Notes under the pieces: generated by a model
The model's input: the letters and a program-made list of their open reading frames with translations, nothing else
Told to the model about the DNA's origin: nothing
Database searches by the model: none
Assembly: GCA_964431105.1 (NCBI GenBank)
Contig: CAYSIR010000001.1
Span: forward strand, 7,982 to 71,981
Direction: 5' to 3'
Origin: RECH01 sp964431105
Lineage (GTDB): Bacteria; Cyanobacteriota; Cyanobacteriia; RECH01
DNA length: 64,000 nt
Part shown: in pieces, positions 1-7,965 of the stretch
How positions within the stretch are numbered: the first letter of the stretch is position 1
Layout: each line of letters starts with the position of its first letter
Program-made: the position numbers and the translations under genes

Positions 1-873
1 GACAATTACCGTGTTGAACCGCTGCAACTTACCGCCGAGGGTCAAGTACCAACCGACGCGGATGTGGTCATTGTGCCGGGGCCAAAGCAGGCATTTCTGG
101 ACGCAGAGATTGAAGCGATCGCTAACTACAGTGAAACCGACGGCGGCTTGCTGCTGCTGCTTGATCCCACCACCGAGCCAGGATTCACGGATTTGATAGA
201 GCGTTGGGGCATTGGCCTCAGCCCCCAAGCCGTCATCCTCGACCCAGAGGGAGAAGCCGTCGGCCTTGGCCCCGCCGCACCGTTGATTACGCGCTACGGT
301 TCCCACCCCATCACCGAACAACTGAATGGAATGTCCTACTACCCGGTAGCGCAACCCCTGAGCTTGGAAGAAGTCCCTGGAGTAGAAGCTACGCCATTTT
401 TGCTAACGGGTGAATTTGCCCAAGTCCAGCAAATTGACGAGACTGGCAACATCGACGTTAACCCCGAACCAGAGCGCCAGGGAACCCTTGCTGTAGGGAT
501 CGCCCTCAGCCGTCCCGCAGAAACCATGAATGAGTCAACCAACGAACCGGACGACGAACCCACACCTGAGACATCCGCCCCCTCTGACGCCGAAGAAGCC
601 TCTCCTGAGTCCCGTCTAGTTGTCATTGGCAACTCTGCCTTTGCAACCGACGGTCTGTTTAGCCAAGTGCTGAACGGTGATGTTTTCCTTAATTCGGTCG
701 CTTGGCTCAGCAATCAAGAAGACAGCGGGTTAGCCATTCGCCCCCGTGAAGCGACCAATCGCCGCATTGTGCTAACGCTGACTCAGCAGGCACTATTGGG
801 AGCGTCCTCAATTTTGATTGTGCCGATCGCGGCGTTTGCTGTGGCGATCGCTCTCTGGCTGAAGCGACGTTAG
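1..873 (+). CDS. GldG-family ABC transport auxiliary protein, C-terminal part
   Basis: The reading frame is open from the first base, so the start lies outside the window; 290 residues are visible. The fold resembles the periplasmic substrate-like domain of GldG/DUF4350 proteins, which accompany ABC-2 type permeases. Near the end it has the segment VVIGNSAFATDGLF followed by FLNSVAWLS, typical of this family. A single membrane helix (about the last 30 residues, ending in LWLKRR) would anchor it with the bulk outside the cytoplasm. An acidic, Pro/Glu/Ser-rich linker (NESTNEPDDEPTPE and onward) sits before the conserved C-terminal part and is probably disordered. The cognate permease and ATPase would be expected upstream, outside the window. 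The family call is from remembered motifs. Confidence 0.7.
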   Translation, partial: DNYRVEPLQLTAEGQVPTDADVVIVPGPKQAFLDAEIEAIANYSETDGGLLLLLDPTTEPGFTDLIERWGIGLSPQAVILDPEGEAVGLGPAAPLITRYGSHPITEQLNGMSYYPVAQPLSLEEVPGVEATPFLLTGEFAQVQQIDETGNIDVNPEPERQGTLAVGIALSRPAETMNESTNEPDDEPTPETSAPSDAEEASPESRLVVIGNSAFATDGLFSQVLNGDVFLNSVAWLSNQEDSGLAIRPREATNRRIVLTLTQQALLGASSILIVPIAAFAVAIALWLKRR

Positions 874-987
874 AGAGTTGACCGCACAAAACACAGCCGA
901 ATTGTCCTAAAATGAGGCTTGCAAAAGGTTACTTCTAGGCGCTACGATTATAGACTGTGTTGAACCTATTTTTGATTCAAGCGAACC

Positions 988-1185
988 ATGCCGAAACTCA
1001 AATCTCGTAGAGCGGCCGCAAAGCGATTCCGCCGTACTGGAAGCGGAAAGATTATGCGCCGCAAGGCCTTCAAAAATCACCTGCTCCAGCATAAGCCAAC
1101 CCATCGCAAGAGCCGTTTGTCAAAGCCTGCTCTCGTGCATGAGACGGATGCTGAAAATGTAGAGCTGATGTTGCCCTATCTTTAA
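988..1185 (+). CDS. rpmI: 50S ribosomal protein L35
   Basis: This 65-residue, strongly basic protein begins MPKLKSRRAAAKRFRRTGSG, the classic L35 N-terminus, and has the normal family length. L35 is a component of the large ribosomal subunit. It is followed after 306 bases by rplT, the usual rpmI-rplT order, but the spacer is unusually long for this pair. No infC (IF-3) is present just upstream, where a GldG-like gene lies instead. Confidence 0.98.
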   Translation: MPKLKSRRAAAKRFRRTGSGKIMRRKAFKNHLLQHKPTHRKSRLSKPALVHETDAENVELMLPYL

Positions 1186-1491
1186 GCCAGAGGGCAAGTT
1201 GGAGACGCGCATTGACAGCACTCAGTTTTTGGCATTGTCCTGAGTAGCGACCCGATTCGATCGCATCTATGTTGACTCAGCGGGTTAGAGCATCGTAGCA
1301 AAAGAGTTAGCCAGTCTTATGCCCTCACTGCATCGGCATGGTGTTTAGGGGGTGTTCGATGCGACTGGGCTAGGGTTCGCCGTTACTTTAGGACTGATCC
1401 GTGAGCGCGATCGCCTCAACTCAGGCATGGGATTCGCCCTAGATTATTTCGATTCAATCTTCACTATTTTTGTTGGTAGGACAGAAGCACT
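1186..1491 (+). other. Long rpmI-rplT spacer
   Basis: These 306 bases between the two ribosomal protein genes hold no credible gene. In many bacteria L20 represses its own operon by binding RNA near rpmI-rplT, so a leader structure or a second promoter could lie here. I see two TTGAC-like hexamers (1212 and 1270) but no convincing -10 partner. Confidence 0.4.
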
Positions 1492-1842
1492 ATGGTACGG
1501 GTTAAGCGCGGGAATGTTGCCCGCAAACGTCGCAAGAAAATTCTGAAGCTAGCCAAAGGCTTCCGGGGATCACATTCCAAGCTCTTCCGCATCGCCAATC
1601 AGCAGGTGATGAAAGCGCTGCGGAATGCCTACCGCGATCGCCGTCGTCGGAAGCGTGATTTTCGTCGGTTGTGGATTGCGCGTGTAAACGCTGCTGCCCG
1701 TCAAAACGGCATTAGCTACAGCAAACTCATAGGACAGCTTAAAAAAGCCGATATTCAAATCAATCGTAAAATGCTGGCTCAGATGGCGATTCTCGATCCG
1801 GCGAGCTTTGCAAAGGTTGTCGAAGTTGCTAAAGCCCAGTAG
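1492..1842 (+). CDS. rplT: 50S ribosomal protein L20
   Basis: The 116-residue product starts MVRVKRGNVARKRRKKILKL and is very basic, both diagnostic for L20, an early assembly protein that binds 23S rRNA and can autoregulate its operon. The length matches the family (about 117). A substrate-binding protein gene starts only 9 bases after the stop codon, so the two may be co-transcribed. Confidence 0.98.
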   Translation: MVRVKRGNVARKRRKKILKLAKGFRGSHSKLFRIANQQVMKALRNAYRDRRRRKRDFRRLWIARVNAAARQNGISYSKLIGQLKKADIQINRKMLAQMAILDPASFAKVVEVAKAQ

Positions 1843-1851
1843 CAATCGCTT

Positions 1852-2667
1852 GTGAAACCCTGGACAAGGCTGGCTGCGATCGCCATCTGGGTGAGCAGCA
1901 TCACTACTGTAGCGATGGGGGCGTGGATGACTGCGCTCCCTGTTTTTGCATATTTAGCAGCCTCTGCACAACTGTCTGACATTCAGGAGCGCGGCTACAT
2001 AGTGGTAGGGGTCAAGGACAACCTTCGTCCCCTTGGTTTTCAAGATGCGTCTGGTGAACTCGTCGGCTTAGAAATTGACGTAGCCCACCGGCTGGCCCTC
2101 GAACTCTTGGGCGATGAGACGGCTGTTGTGTTTCAGCCCCTCCGTAATGCCGATCGCCTATCTGCTTTGCTCAATGGCGATGTAGATATGGTGATTGCCA
2201 ACCTTACCCGCACTCACACGCGATCGCGCATCGTCAGCTTCAGCGTACCCTACTACCTCGACGGAACAGCGTTCGTTACCCGCGATCCCACTATCCAAAC
2301 CCTGCCACAGGCTGCGCGATCGCCCATTGCCGTATTAAATAATTCCAGCACCATCGCCATCCTGCGCTCCTACCTAAACGCTCCCCCATTAGTCGGCGTA
2401 GACTCCTATCAAGACGCACTGGCCCTGCTGGATCAAGGTCAAGTGGCTAGCTTTGCGGGCGATGCCAGCGTACTCGCTGGCTGGGTACAAGACCATCCCA
2501 GCTACCGCCTCTTACCAACCTTGCTCTCATCCGATTCACTCTCCGTCGCCATGCCGCGTGGCAACCAGTATGATGACCTGCGCCGCCGGGTCAATGAAGC
2601 GATCGCCCGTTGGTATGATGAGGGCTGGATTCAAGAACGGGTGGATTATTGGGGATTGCCGCAATAG
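1852..2667 (+). CDS. Periplasmic substrate-binding protein (SBP family 3)
   Basis: This 271-residue protein begins with GTG, 9 bases after rplT; an internal ATG at 1915 is an alternative start but would shorten the signal segment. Residues 1-40 are a hydrophobic secretion signal (LAAIAIWVSS..VFAYLAASA). The rest matches family 3 periplasmic binding proteins for polar amino acids: IQERGYIVVGVKDNLRPLGF, GLEIDVAHRLA and the NGDVDMVIANLT segment that usually precedes the ligand-binding arginine. No permease or ATPase gene is adjacent, so it is either an orphan binding protein serving a distant transporter or a sensor-like protein. The ligand cannot be told from sequence. Confidence 0.8.
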   Translation: MKPWTRLAAIAIWVSSITTVAMGAWMTALPVFAYLAASAQLSDIQERGYIVVGVKDNLRPLGFQDASGELVGLEIDVAHRLALELLGDETAVVFQPLRNADRLSALLNGDVDMVIANLTRTHTRSRIVSFSVPYYLDGTAFVTRDPTIQTLPQAARSPIAVLNNSSTIAILRSYLNAPPLVGVDSYQDALALLDQGQVASFAGDASVLAGWVQDHPSYRLLPTLLSSDSLSVAMPRGNQYDDLRRRVNEAIARWYDEGWIQERVDYWGLPQ

Positions 2668-2785
2668 CTCGGCGATCGCCAGAGTTGCCTATATCCACCC
2701 CGATAGCAATGACAAGAAAGAGTTGCGCACAATTTCCCTCATGCTCTTTTTACTCTTTTCCCAATCCCCATCTCCGTCTACAAGG

Positions 2786-2899
2786 CTATCCGTTACACAG
2801 CACCGAAACTCCTGTTCCGACCTTCTAAGACTAAAGAGTTGCAGGACAGCGGCAGCGGTGATCAGGCAAACGGTCTAGCGACTTTTGCGTAACGTGTAG
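2786..2899 (-). repeat. Repeat family A, copy 1 (diverged)
   Basis: A decayed copy of the 117-bp family A element in reverse orientation. It starts CTATCCGTTAC and ends with TCTAGCGACTTTTGCGTAA, matching the better copies at 9726, 13560, 24362 and 63474. The middle is strongly diverged. Confidence 0.65.
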
Positions 2900-3006
2900 A
2901 CAATTTAGGTGAGAGCGCGATAAAACTTATACCATGCGGGTGATGCAAAATTGTGCGATCGCATGAATCCTATGGATAACCCCTCTAGTGAGGCAAGGAG
3001 ATTTAT

Positions 3007-3396
3007 ATGACTGACGATCCAAACACACCTCAATCTTCCGCTATTACAGACGGTAATCCCGATCCCCAGGCTGGATTGACCGACGTAGAAAATGAAACCC
3101 AAGCGCTCATTGAAGCCATTCGCACCAAAGCTCAAGCCGAGGCCGTGTTGGCAGGTGAGTTTACCCGCGAAGCCTACTTGAGCGCCGTTCGCCGCATTCG
3201 CGAAAACATCGAACAGACCCAGTTGTTTGATCCTGAAAAGATTGAAGCCTCCATTACGGAGATTCAACAAGAGGCGGAAAAAAATTGGCAAACCGTTGTG
3301 CAGGATGTTCAATCCTTTGGCGATCGCCTCTCCGAAGCAGCCAAAGCAGCCTGGGAGATTTTGATGCCTGAAGATAAAACACCGCCAGACGCTTAG
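3007..3396 (+). CDS. Small acidic helical protein of unknown function
   Basis: The 129-residue product has a good ribosome binding site (AAGGAG at 2995-3000, 6 bases before the ATG). Residues 1-25 are polar and Pro/Asp/Gln rich. Residues 30-125 look wholly alpha-helical, with many Glu, Ala, Gln and Arg and segments such as EFTREAYLSAVRRIRENI. There is no signal peptide or membrane helix. I recall similar short proteins in other cyanobacteria but no function. It ends 36 bases from the convergent kinase-like gene. Confidence 0.75.
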   Translation: MTDDPNTPQSSAITDGNPDPQAGLTDVENETQALIEAIRTKAQAEAVLAGEFTREAYLSAVRRIRENIEQTQLFDPEKIEASITEIQQEAEKNWQTVVQDVQSFGDRLSEAAKAAWEILMPEDKTPPDA

Positions 3397-3432
3397 TTCA
3401 GCGGGCAAAGCGGTTGAGCAGGAGTCGAGAAC

Positions 3433-5289
3433 CTACCGATTTTCGCGGAGGTATCCCCACCGTCCATCCTGCTGAACCGCCGCCATCCCCTGCCGGAACG
3501 ATCGCGCATCCTCATATTGGCAATCAATGACCATCTCGCCGCGCACATTCACATACCCCCAGCGCTGGTTTTGCTTCACTGCCGCTAATCCTTCCGAAAA
3601 TGGATAGGCATCTTCAAACTGTAGCGGAATAATGACTTTGCCGGTGCGATTGATAAATCCATACTTATCGTCATTCCGAACAAGGGCAGTCCCTTCAGTG
3701 AAGCTAAACGTATCATCAAATTTTGCCGGGATCGCTAACTCGCCATTCGGCTTAATGTACCCATAGCGTTCATCAATTCGGACTCGTGCTAGACCTTGCT
3801 GAAACGTATGGGCGACATCAAACTCTGCCGGAATGACGATCGCCCCAGTCTTATCGATAAACCCATATTTGTGATCCATTGTGATGCGGGCTAGCCCTTC
3901 ACCAAACCGCCCAGCGCTATCAAATTGGGGATCAATCACTAGCGTGCCGGTACTATCGATGTACCCCTGCCTTTGGTCAACCTCTACATTCGCTAGCGAT
4001 TCTGAAAAGCAGGGGGCGGCGCTATCGTAGATCGGTTTCACAACAAAGGTGCCGGTATTGTCGATATAGCCGTAGCGCTGATTTAACTCAATCCGCGCCA
4101 GCCCTTCCTTAAAATTTTCCGCCCCTTCGTACTGCGGGCGAATCAGAAACTCTCCGTCTTTGTCGATATACCCCCAGGCATTGGCGATCGCAATGCGTGC
4201 CATCCCCTCCGAGAACTGATACGCGCCCTCCCGCAAAATGCTAATCAAATCAAACTCAAATTGCGGAGAAATAACAAACTTACCCATCGTGTCGATATAG
4301 CCGAGCTTGCCATCACAAACAACAGCAGCCAACCCTTCTGAAAAGTCGCGGCTGTAGTCAAACTGAGGGGCGATCGCCATTGACCAAGAGCGAGGTTTGG
4401 GTGGCGGCGGCGCAACTAAACTATCTAAATCAATATCAACCTTTTTAAGAGGAAGGACAGCCGGTTCCACACGGGGGGGCGGATCAGGCAAATCAGCCCT
4501 CAATTCTGCGACCGATTGATAGCGCTGATTAACGTCATAGCGCACCATCTTATCTAAAATTTGCCGTAGTTCTGCACTGACCAGCGGCGCTTGGTCATAC
4601 CAATCCACTTCCAAAGTAGACGAATGACGAGGCAGTTGATTGGGTAAATAGCCCGTCATCGCCTGAATTCCCAGCATTCCCAACGCATACAAATCGCTAG
4701 CAAACGTTGCTGCCCCCTCCGCCTGTTCCTTGGGCATATAGCCTGCTGTACCGATCGCCCGCGTAAAATACACCTCTCCATCCGAACTCAGCATTAAATT
4801 GCGAATGGACTTGATACCCGCAAACCCCAGCAATACCAAACGCTTGTCTGACCAACGCCGAATAAGATTGTGCGGCGCAACGTCTTGGTGAATGATGCCT
4901 TGCTGATGCACAACCTCTAAAATATCTAGAACTTCATGCAAGAACTCCACCAGCTTCTTTTCTTCCCAACGACTCCCTAGGGCAAACGCTTGCCGCAAAT
5001 CATTGCCATCAATGAGATCCTGGGCGATATAAAACTCGCCGTTTTGCTCCAAATGATCCAGCAATCGCGGTACTTGGTTGCAACCGTTGAGGCTATAGAG
5101 CGCCTGTGCCTCGCGCTCGAAGACACCGCGTACCTTATCGAGCAGTGAGGGCAGAGTAGACTGGGCTTGAAACTTTTTGACAACACACTTGGGGTTGCCG
5201 CGTCGGTAGGTGTCAGCCGCCAGAAACGTTTTGCCAAAGCCACCTCGACCCAGCGCTCGGATGATGTCGTATCGACCACCAATTAACAT
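3433..5289 (-). CDS. Serine/threonine kinase-like protein with WG repeats, probable pseudokinase
   Basis: 618 residues with an N-terminal protein-kinase fold (about 1-270) and nine WG (KWG-type) beta repeats of about 33-45 residues (about 310-618), each with the pattern FxEGLAxV..GYIDxxG. The chosen ATG at 5289 follows GGAG by 6 bases; an upstream ATG at 5361 lacks such a site. The glycine loop (GRGGFG) and a VVKK lysine (about 38-39) are kept. The catalytic loop reads HQDVAPHN (134-141) instead of HRDxKPxN, losing the catalytic-loop lysine, and the DFG position reads GFA (155-157), losing the metal-binding aspartate. Activation-segment IGTAGYMPKEQ is intact. I infer a pseudokinase scaffold, with WG repeats for protein binding. 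Confidence 0.88.
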   Translation of the reverse strand: MLIGGRYDIIRALGRGGFGKTFLAADTYRRGNPKCVVKKFQAQSTLPSLLDKVRGVFEREAQALYSLNGCNQVPRLLDHLEQNGEFYIAQDLIDGNDLRQAFALGSRWEEKKLVEFLHEVLDILEVVHQQGIIHQDVAPHNLIRRWSDKRLVLLGFAGIKSIRNLMLSSDGEVYFTRAIGTAGYMPKEQAEGAATFASDLYALGMLGIQAMTGYLPNQLPRHSSTLEVDWYDQAPLVSAELRQILDKMVRYDVNQRYQSVAELRADLPDPPPRVEPAVLPLKKVDIDLDSLVAPPPPKPRSWSMAIAPQFDYSRDFSEGLAAVVCDGKLGYIDTMGKFVISPQFEFDLISILREGAYQFSEGMARIAIANAWGYIDKDGEFLIRPQYEGAENFKEGLARIELNQRYGYIDNTGTFVVKPIYDSAAPCFSESLANVEVDQRQGYIDSTGTLVIDPQFDSAGRFGEGLARITMDHKYGFIDKTGAIVIPAEFDVAHTFQQGLARVRIDERYGYIKPNGELAIPAKFDDTFSFTEGTALVRNDDKYGFINRTGKVIIPLQFEDAYPFSEGLAAVKQNQRWGYVNVRGEMVIDCQYEDARSFRQGMAAVQQDGRWGYLRENR

Positions 5290-5412
5290 TCGACTCTCCA
5301 GAGGGATGCGACGGTCAGGAACCGGAATGAGAGCAGATACCGTCAGTAACGTATGACTCATTGACCGGTTTACAATCGGTTGAAAGCAAATTAGTAAATT
5401 AGTAAACCAAAT

Positions 5413-5490
5413 TGGTAGTGGTATTTATTTAAGGATTTTTGATGCCATGGGCACCATTCGCACTATAAAAAATCTCTACCACACGGAGAT
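5413..5490 (+). repeat. Repeat family B, diverged fragment
   Basis: Begins GGTAGTGGTATTTATTTAAG, matching the left end of the family B elements at 27770 and 57770, then diverges. It contains the TATAAA that may serve as the -10 box of the candidate small RNA just downstream. Confidence 0.5.
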
Positions 5491-5551
5491 GAGAGCATAA
5501 AATGCCCAAACAGCAGAGAAGTACTGATCCTTCGGTGCATCAGTCTTTTTT
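5464..5551 (+). ncRNA. Candidate small RNA (promoter-like box plus terminator)
   Basis: TATAAA at 5464-5469, with a weak TTGATG 19 bases before it, could start a transcript near 5475. The transcript would end at the intrinsic terminator at 5521-5551. No reading frame fits between them. The stretch is divergent from the kinase-like gene. It does not match any cyanobacterial small RNA I remember (I checked for the Yfr1 CACTCCTCACAC core). This is an inference from signals only. Confidence 0.35.
5521..5551 (+). terminator. Intrinsic terminator with no upstream gene
   Basis: Stem ACTGAT/ATCAGT with a short TTCG-containing loop, followed by CTTTTTT. It points rightward, but no plus-strand gene lies upstream within 2 kb, since the kinase-like gene is on the other strand. 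Confidence 0.65.
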
Positions 5552-5841
5552 GATTCCGTGAACCGGTGCGATCGCCCCATGCTTTATTGACATAGCCTTA
5601 GCTGCCTTGATAGATACTTGGTTCTGGGCGAACAGAGCCGATTCAGGACAGTGAGAAGCGAGAGGATGGAGATGCCAGCGGAGATTGAAAAAAATTGAAC
5701 CACTTGCATTTGTGCCTGTTTTCAAGATGCCCAAATTTACTGAAAAACTAAGGCACATTAGCAGAAGCCATGAGCGCGATCGCATCAGTTTCGAGCCGGA
5801 TTCAGTGATTTCTGCGTAACGGATAGCACCCCTGTTGGAAT

Positions 5842-5963
5842 CTAATCTTGTAGGGGTTTCTGCAAAACCCCTCACCACCGCACGTTCAGCATCGGTGATT
5901 GGCGCACTCGATCGCTGAAACCGCGTAGATTCGAGTCGGTGTTTAAAACCCATACAAGATTAG
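5842..5963. repeat. Inverted-repeat element E (122 bp)
   Basis: The ends are CTAATCTTGTAGGGGTTT and the inverse of AAACCCATACAAGATTAG, giving about 17 of 18 matching terminal bases. An inner hairpin GGGGTTT/AAACCCC lies at the left end. There is no coding capacity. This is the form of a miniature inverted-repeat transposable element (MITE). I see only this copy in the window. Confidence 0.6.
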
Positions 5964-6741
5964 TTGTGGGAGAGAGGACTGAGGAATAGGGATACGTTTT
6001 GTTAGTCAACTGCCCCCTATCAGCCCGGTTTTGTCCACAGCGATTCTACTTAAATTGTGGCAGGTTCCCCAGAAACGTTCTCACAGGCCCTTCGCCCAAA
6101 ACCGCCCTTCCGCAGGTTGACCAATCACTTTCTGTGCTTGCGGATTAGCCTTCAAATTACTGAAGCTCTTGACGGGTATTTCAAAATTCTATTCAATGCC
6201 CTCAAAACCCTGGCTATGTAATTATTTCAGCGATCTCTTCTGTTATTTCCCAATCAGTTCATTGAAGCCATCTTTATTTGAAAGAATGTTGGCTCAATTC
6301 CAACTTCAGAGAGCTAACAGAGCAGCATCTCTAATAGACTGCCTAGTAGGGTTTTTCCTCGTCTTCTCGCGTTATGCACAAACTCAAAAAAGCCCAGATA
6401 CGGCGGCAGTTTCTCTTGAGAAATGCTGCGAGGTCTCAAGCGCGATCGCAGTAATAACCAAACGCCAATTGTGTGTTTGCCATTATCCATGGGGTGGGTG
6501 AGTGCCACCATAAATGTTCCCTGACGCCGTTCACTATCTATGATGAAGCATGAATTATCACAAGGCTAGAGATTCCTGAAATTAGAATTGAGCCATACTT
6601 TGTTTTATTCCATGCAACGGAACCAGTACCATGATTTTCATCTGCCGTCTTTTACCCCAGATTGAGAGCTATTCCATGATTCTCCCTTAACTCCTAAGTA
6701 TGAGGCAAACATCATGACTGAAAATTTTACCTAGGAAGAAT

Positions 6742-6872
6742 CAGCAATTCTCAGTTTGACCAAAAACATTGCCTGTCCGCTCAATTCAGAACGAAAGAAT
6801 GAGTTTTCCAGACAAGTTCATTGACACCATTCTCAATAAGCTGATGCAAAATTTTCATACTGAGAATTGCTG
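6742..6872. repeat. Inverted-repeat element F (131 bp)
   Basis: The ends CAGCAATTCTCAGTTTGA and TCATACTGAGAATTGCTG are inverse complements over about 17 of 18 bases. The interior has no reading frame. This is another MITE-like element, present once in the window, about 80 bases upstream of lipA. Confidence 0.6.
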
Positions 6873-6951
6873 CCCAACAAAGGGTTATCCAGCCTGAATG
6901 GGATGAAACTGTTAACATAAGAGACGGTAATTATCGAACTTAATTAGCATC

Positions 6952-7836
6952 GTGACAGTTAAACCAGAGTGGCTACGGGTAAAAGCGCCTCAGTGGCAGC
7001 GGGTCGGCAGTGTGAAGGATACACTGCGCGATCTAGGGCTAAATACAGTCTGTGAAGAAGCCTCCTGCCCCAATATTGGCGAATGCTTCAACGCTGGAAC
7101 GGCAACGTTTTTGATTATGGGGCCAGCCTGCACTCGTGCCTGTCCCTATTGCGATATTGACTTTGAGAAAAAGCCTAAAGCCCTCGATCCAACGGAACCA
7201 CTGCGCCTGGCTGAGGCGGTTCGGCGGATGGGGTTAAACCATGTCGTGATTACGTCGGTGAACCGCGATGATTTGCCCGATGGAGGCGCATCTCAGTTTG
7301 TGCGCTGCATTGAAGACACTCGCAAGGTGTCACCAAAAACCACGATTGAGGTGCTGATTCCCGATTTGTGTGGTAACTGGGAGGCGCTCGCAACGATTTT
7401 AAATGCCCGCCCAGAGGTGCTGAATCACAATACTGAAACGGTTGCGCGCCTCTACCGTCGCGTCCGTCCTCAAGGGGACTACCAGCGATCGCTAGAATTG
7501 CTGAGGCGATCGCGTCAATTAGCGCCTTGGCTCTATACAAAATCAGGAATCATGGTGGGCTTAGGCGAAACCGATGATGAAGTGCGCCAAGTAATGCAGG
7601 ATTTGCGATCGGTAGACTGCGATATTTTAACCATTGGGCAATATCTCCAGCCCAGCCAAAAGCATCTGGGGGTTCAGGATTTTGTGACTCCAGAGCAATT
7701 TGATGCTTGGCGGGAGTATGGCGAGTCCATTGGTTTTTTGCAGGTTGTGGCTTCACCGCTGACTCGGAGTTCGTATCATGCGGAGCAGGTACAGGAGTTG
7801 ATGAAGCGCTATCCCCGCACTCCCCACACAGTCTAG
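6952..7836 (+). CDS. lipA: Lipoyl synthase
   Basis: LipA is a radical-SAM enzyme that inserts two sulfur atoms into octanoyl groups on lipoyl-dependent enzymes. The 294-residue protein has the auxiliary cluster cysteines in CEEASCPNIGEC (Cys34, 39, 45), the radical-SAM motif CTRACPYC (Cys60, 64, 67) and the C-terminal RSSYHAE whose serine ligates the auxiliary cluster. All expected cluster ligands are present. The start is GTG. It is monocistronic here, convergent with the following histidine kinase gene. Some cyanobacteria carry two LipA paralogues; whether this genome does cannot be seen. Confidence 0.97.
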   Translation: MTVKPEWLRVKAPQWQRVGSVKDTLRDLGLNTVCEEASCPNIGECFNAGTATFLIMGPACTRACPYCDIDFEKKPKALDPTEPLRLAEAVRRMGLNHVVITSVNRDDLPDGGASQFVRCIEDTRKVSPKTTIEVLIPDLCGNWEALATILNARPEVLNHNTETVARLYRRVRPQGDYQRSLELLRRSRQLAPWLYTKSGIMVGLGETDDEVRQVMQDLRSVDCDILTIGQYLQPSQKHLGVQDFVTPEQFDAWREYGESIGFLQVVASPLTRSSYHAEQVQELMKRYPRTPHTV

Positions 7837-7965
7837 GCTTTAGCCCATCGCTCCCATTCAGTTTGATTTATCAGTTTGATTTAATTGCCATCCTCACGGA
7901 GTCCAATCCATTTATTGTGGGACGGAGTGATGCGGGCAGTGTGGCGTGGCTGCATGAATGGGAAA

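Larger units (their letters stand above)
5552..6951. other. 1.4-kb gene-poor region with decayed elements
   Basis: No reading frame here looks like a real gene. The region holds half of a family A repeat (about 5790-5826), two single inverted-repeat elements (5842-5963 and 6742-6872), and stretches on the minus strand around 6060-6180 that read like a broken coding segment (for example NLKANPQAQKVIGQPAEGRF followed soon by a stop), whose family I cannot name. It looks like a graveyard of small insertions between the kinase-like gene and lipA. Confidence 0.55.

Noticed and set aside
5540..5953. A 137-codon minus-strand reading frame
   Set aside because: It runs across a terminator, half of repeat A and element E, and has no domain-like sequence.
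6169..6501. A 110-codon plus-strand frame before lipA
   Set aside because: No ribosome binding site, no recognisable motif, and a cysteine-rich tail that looks random; likely chance in a decayed region.
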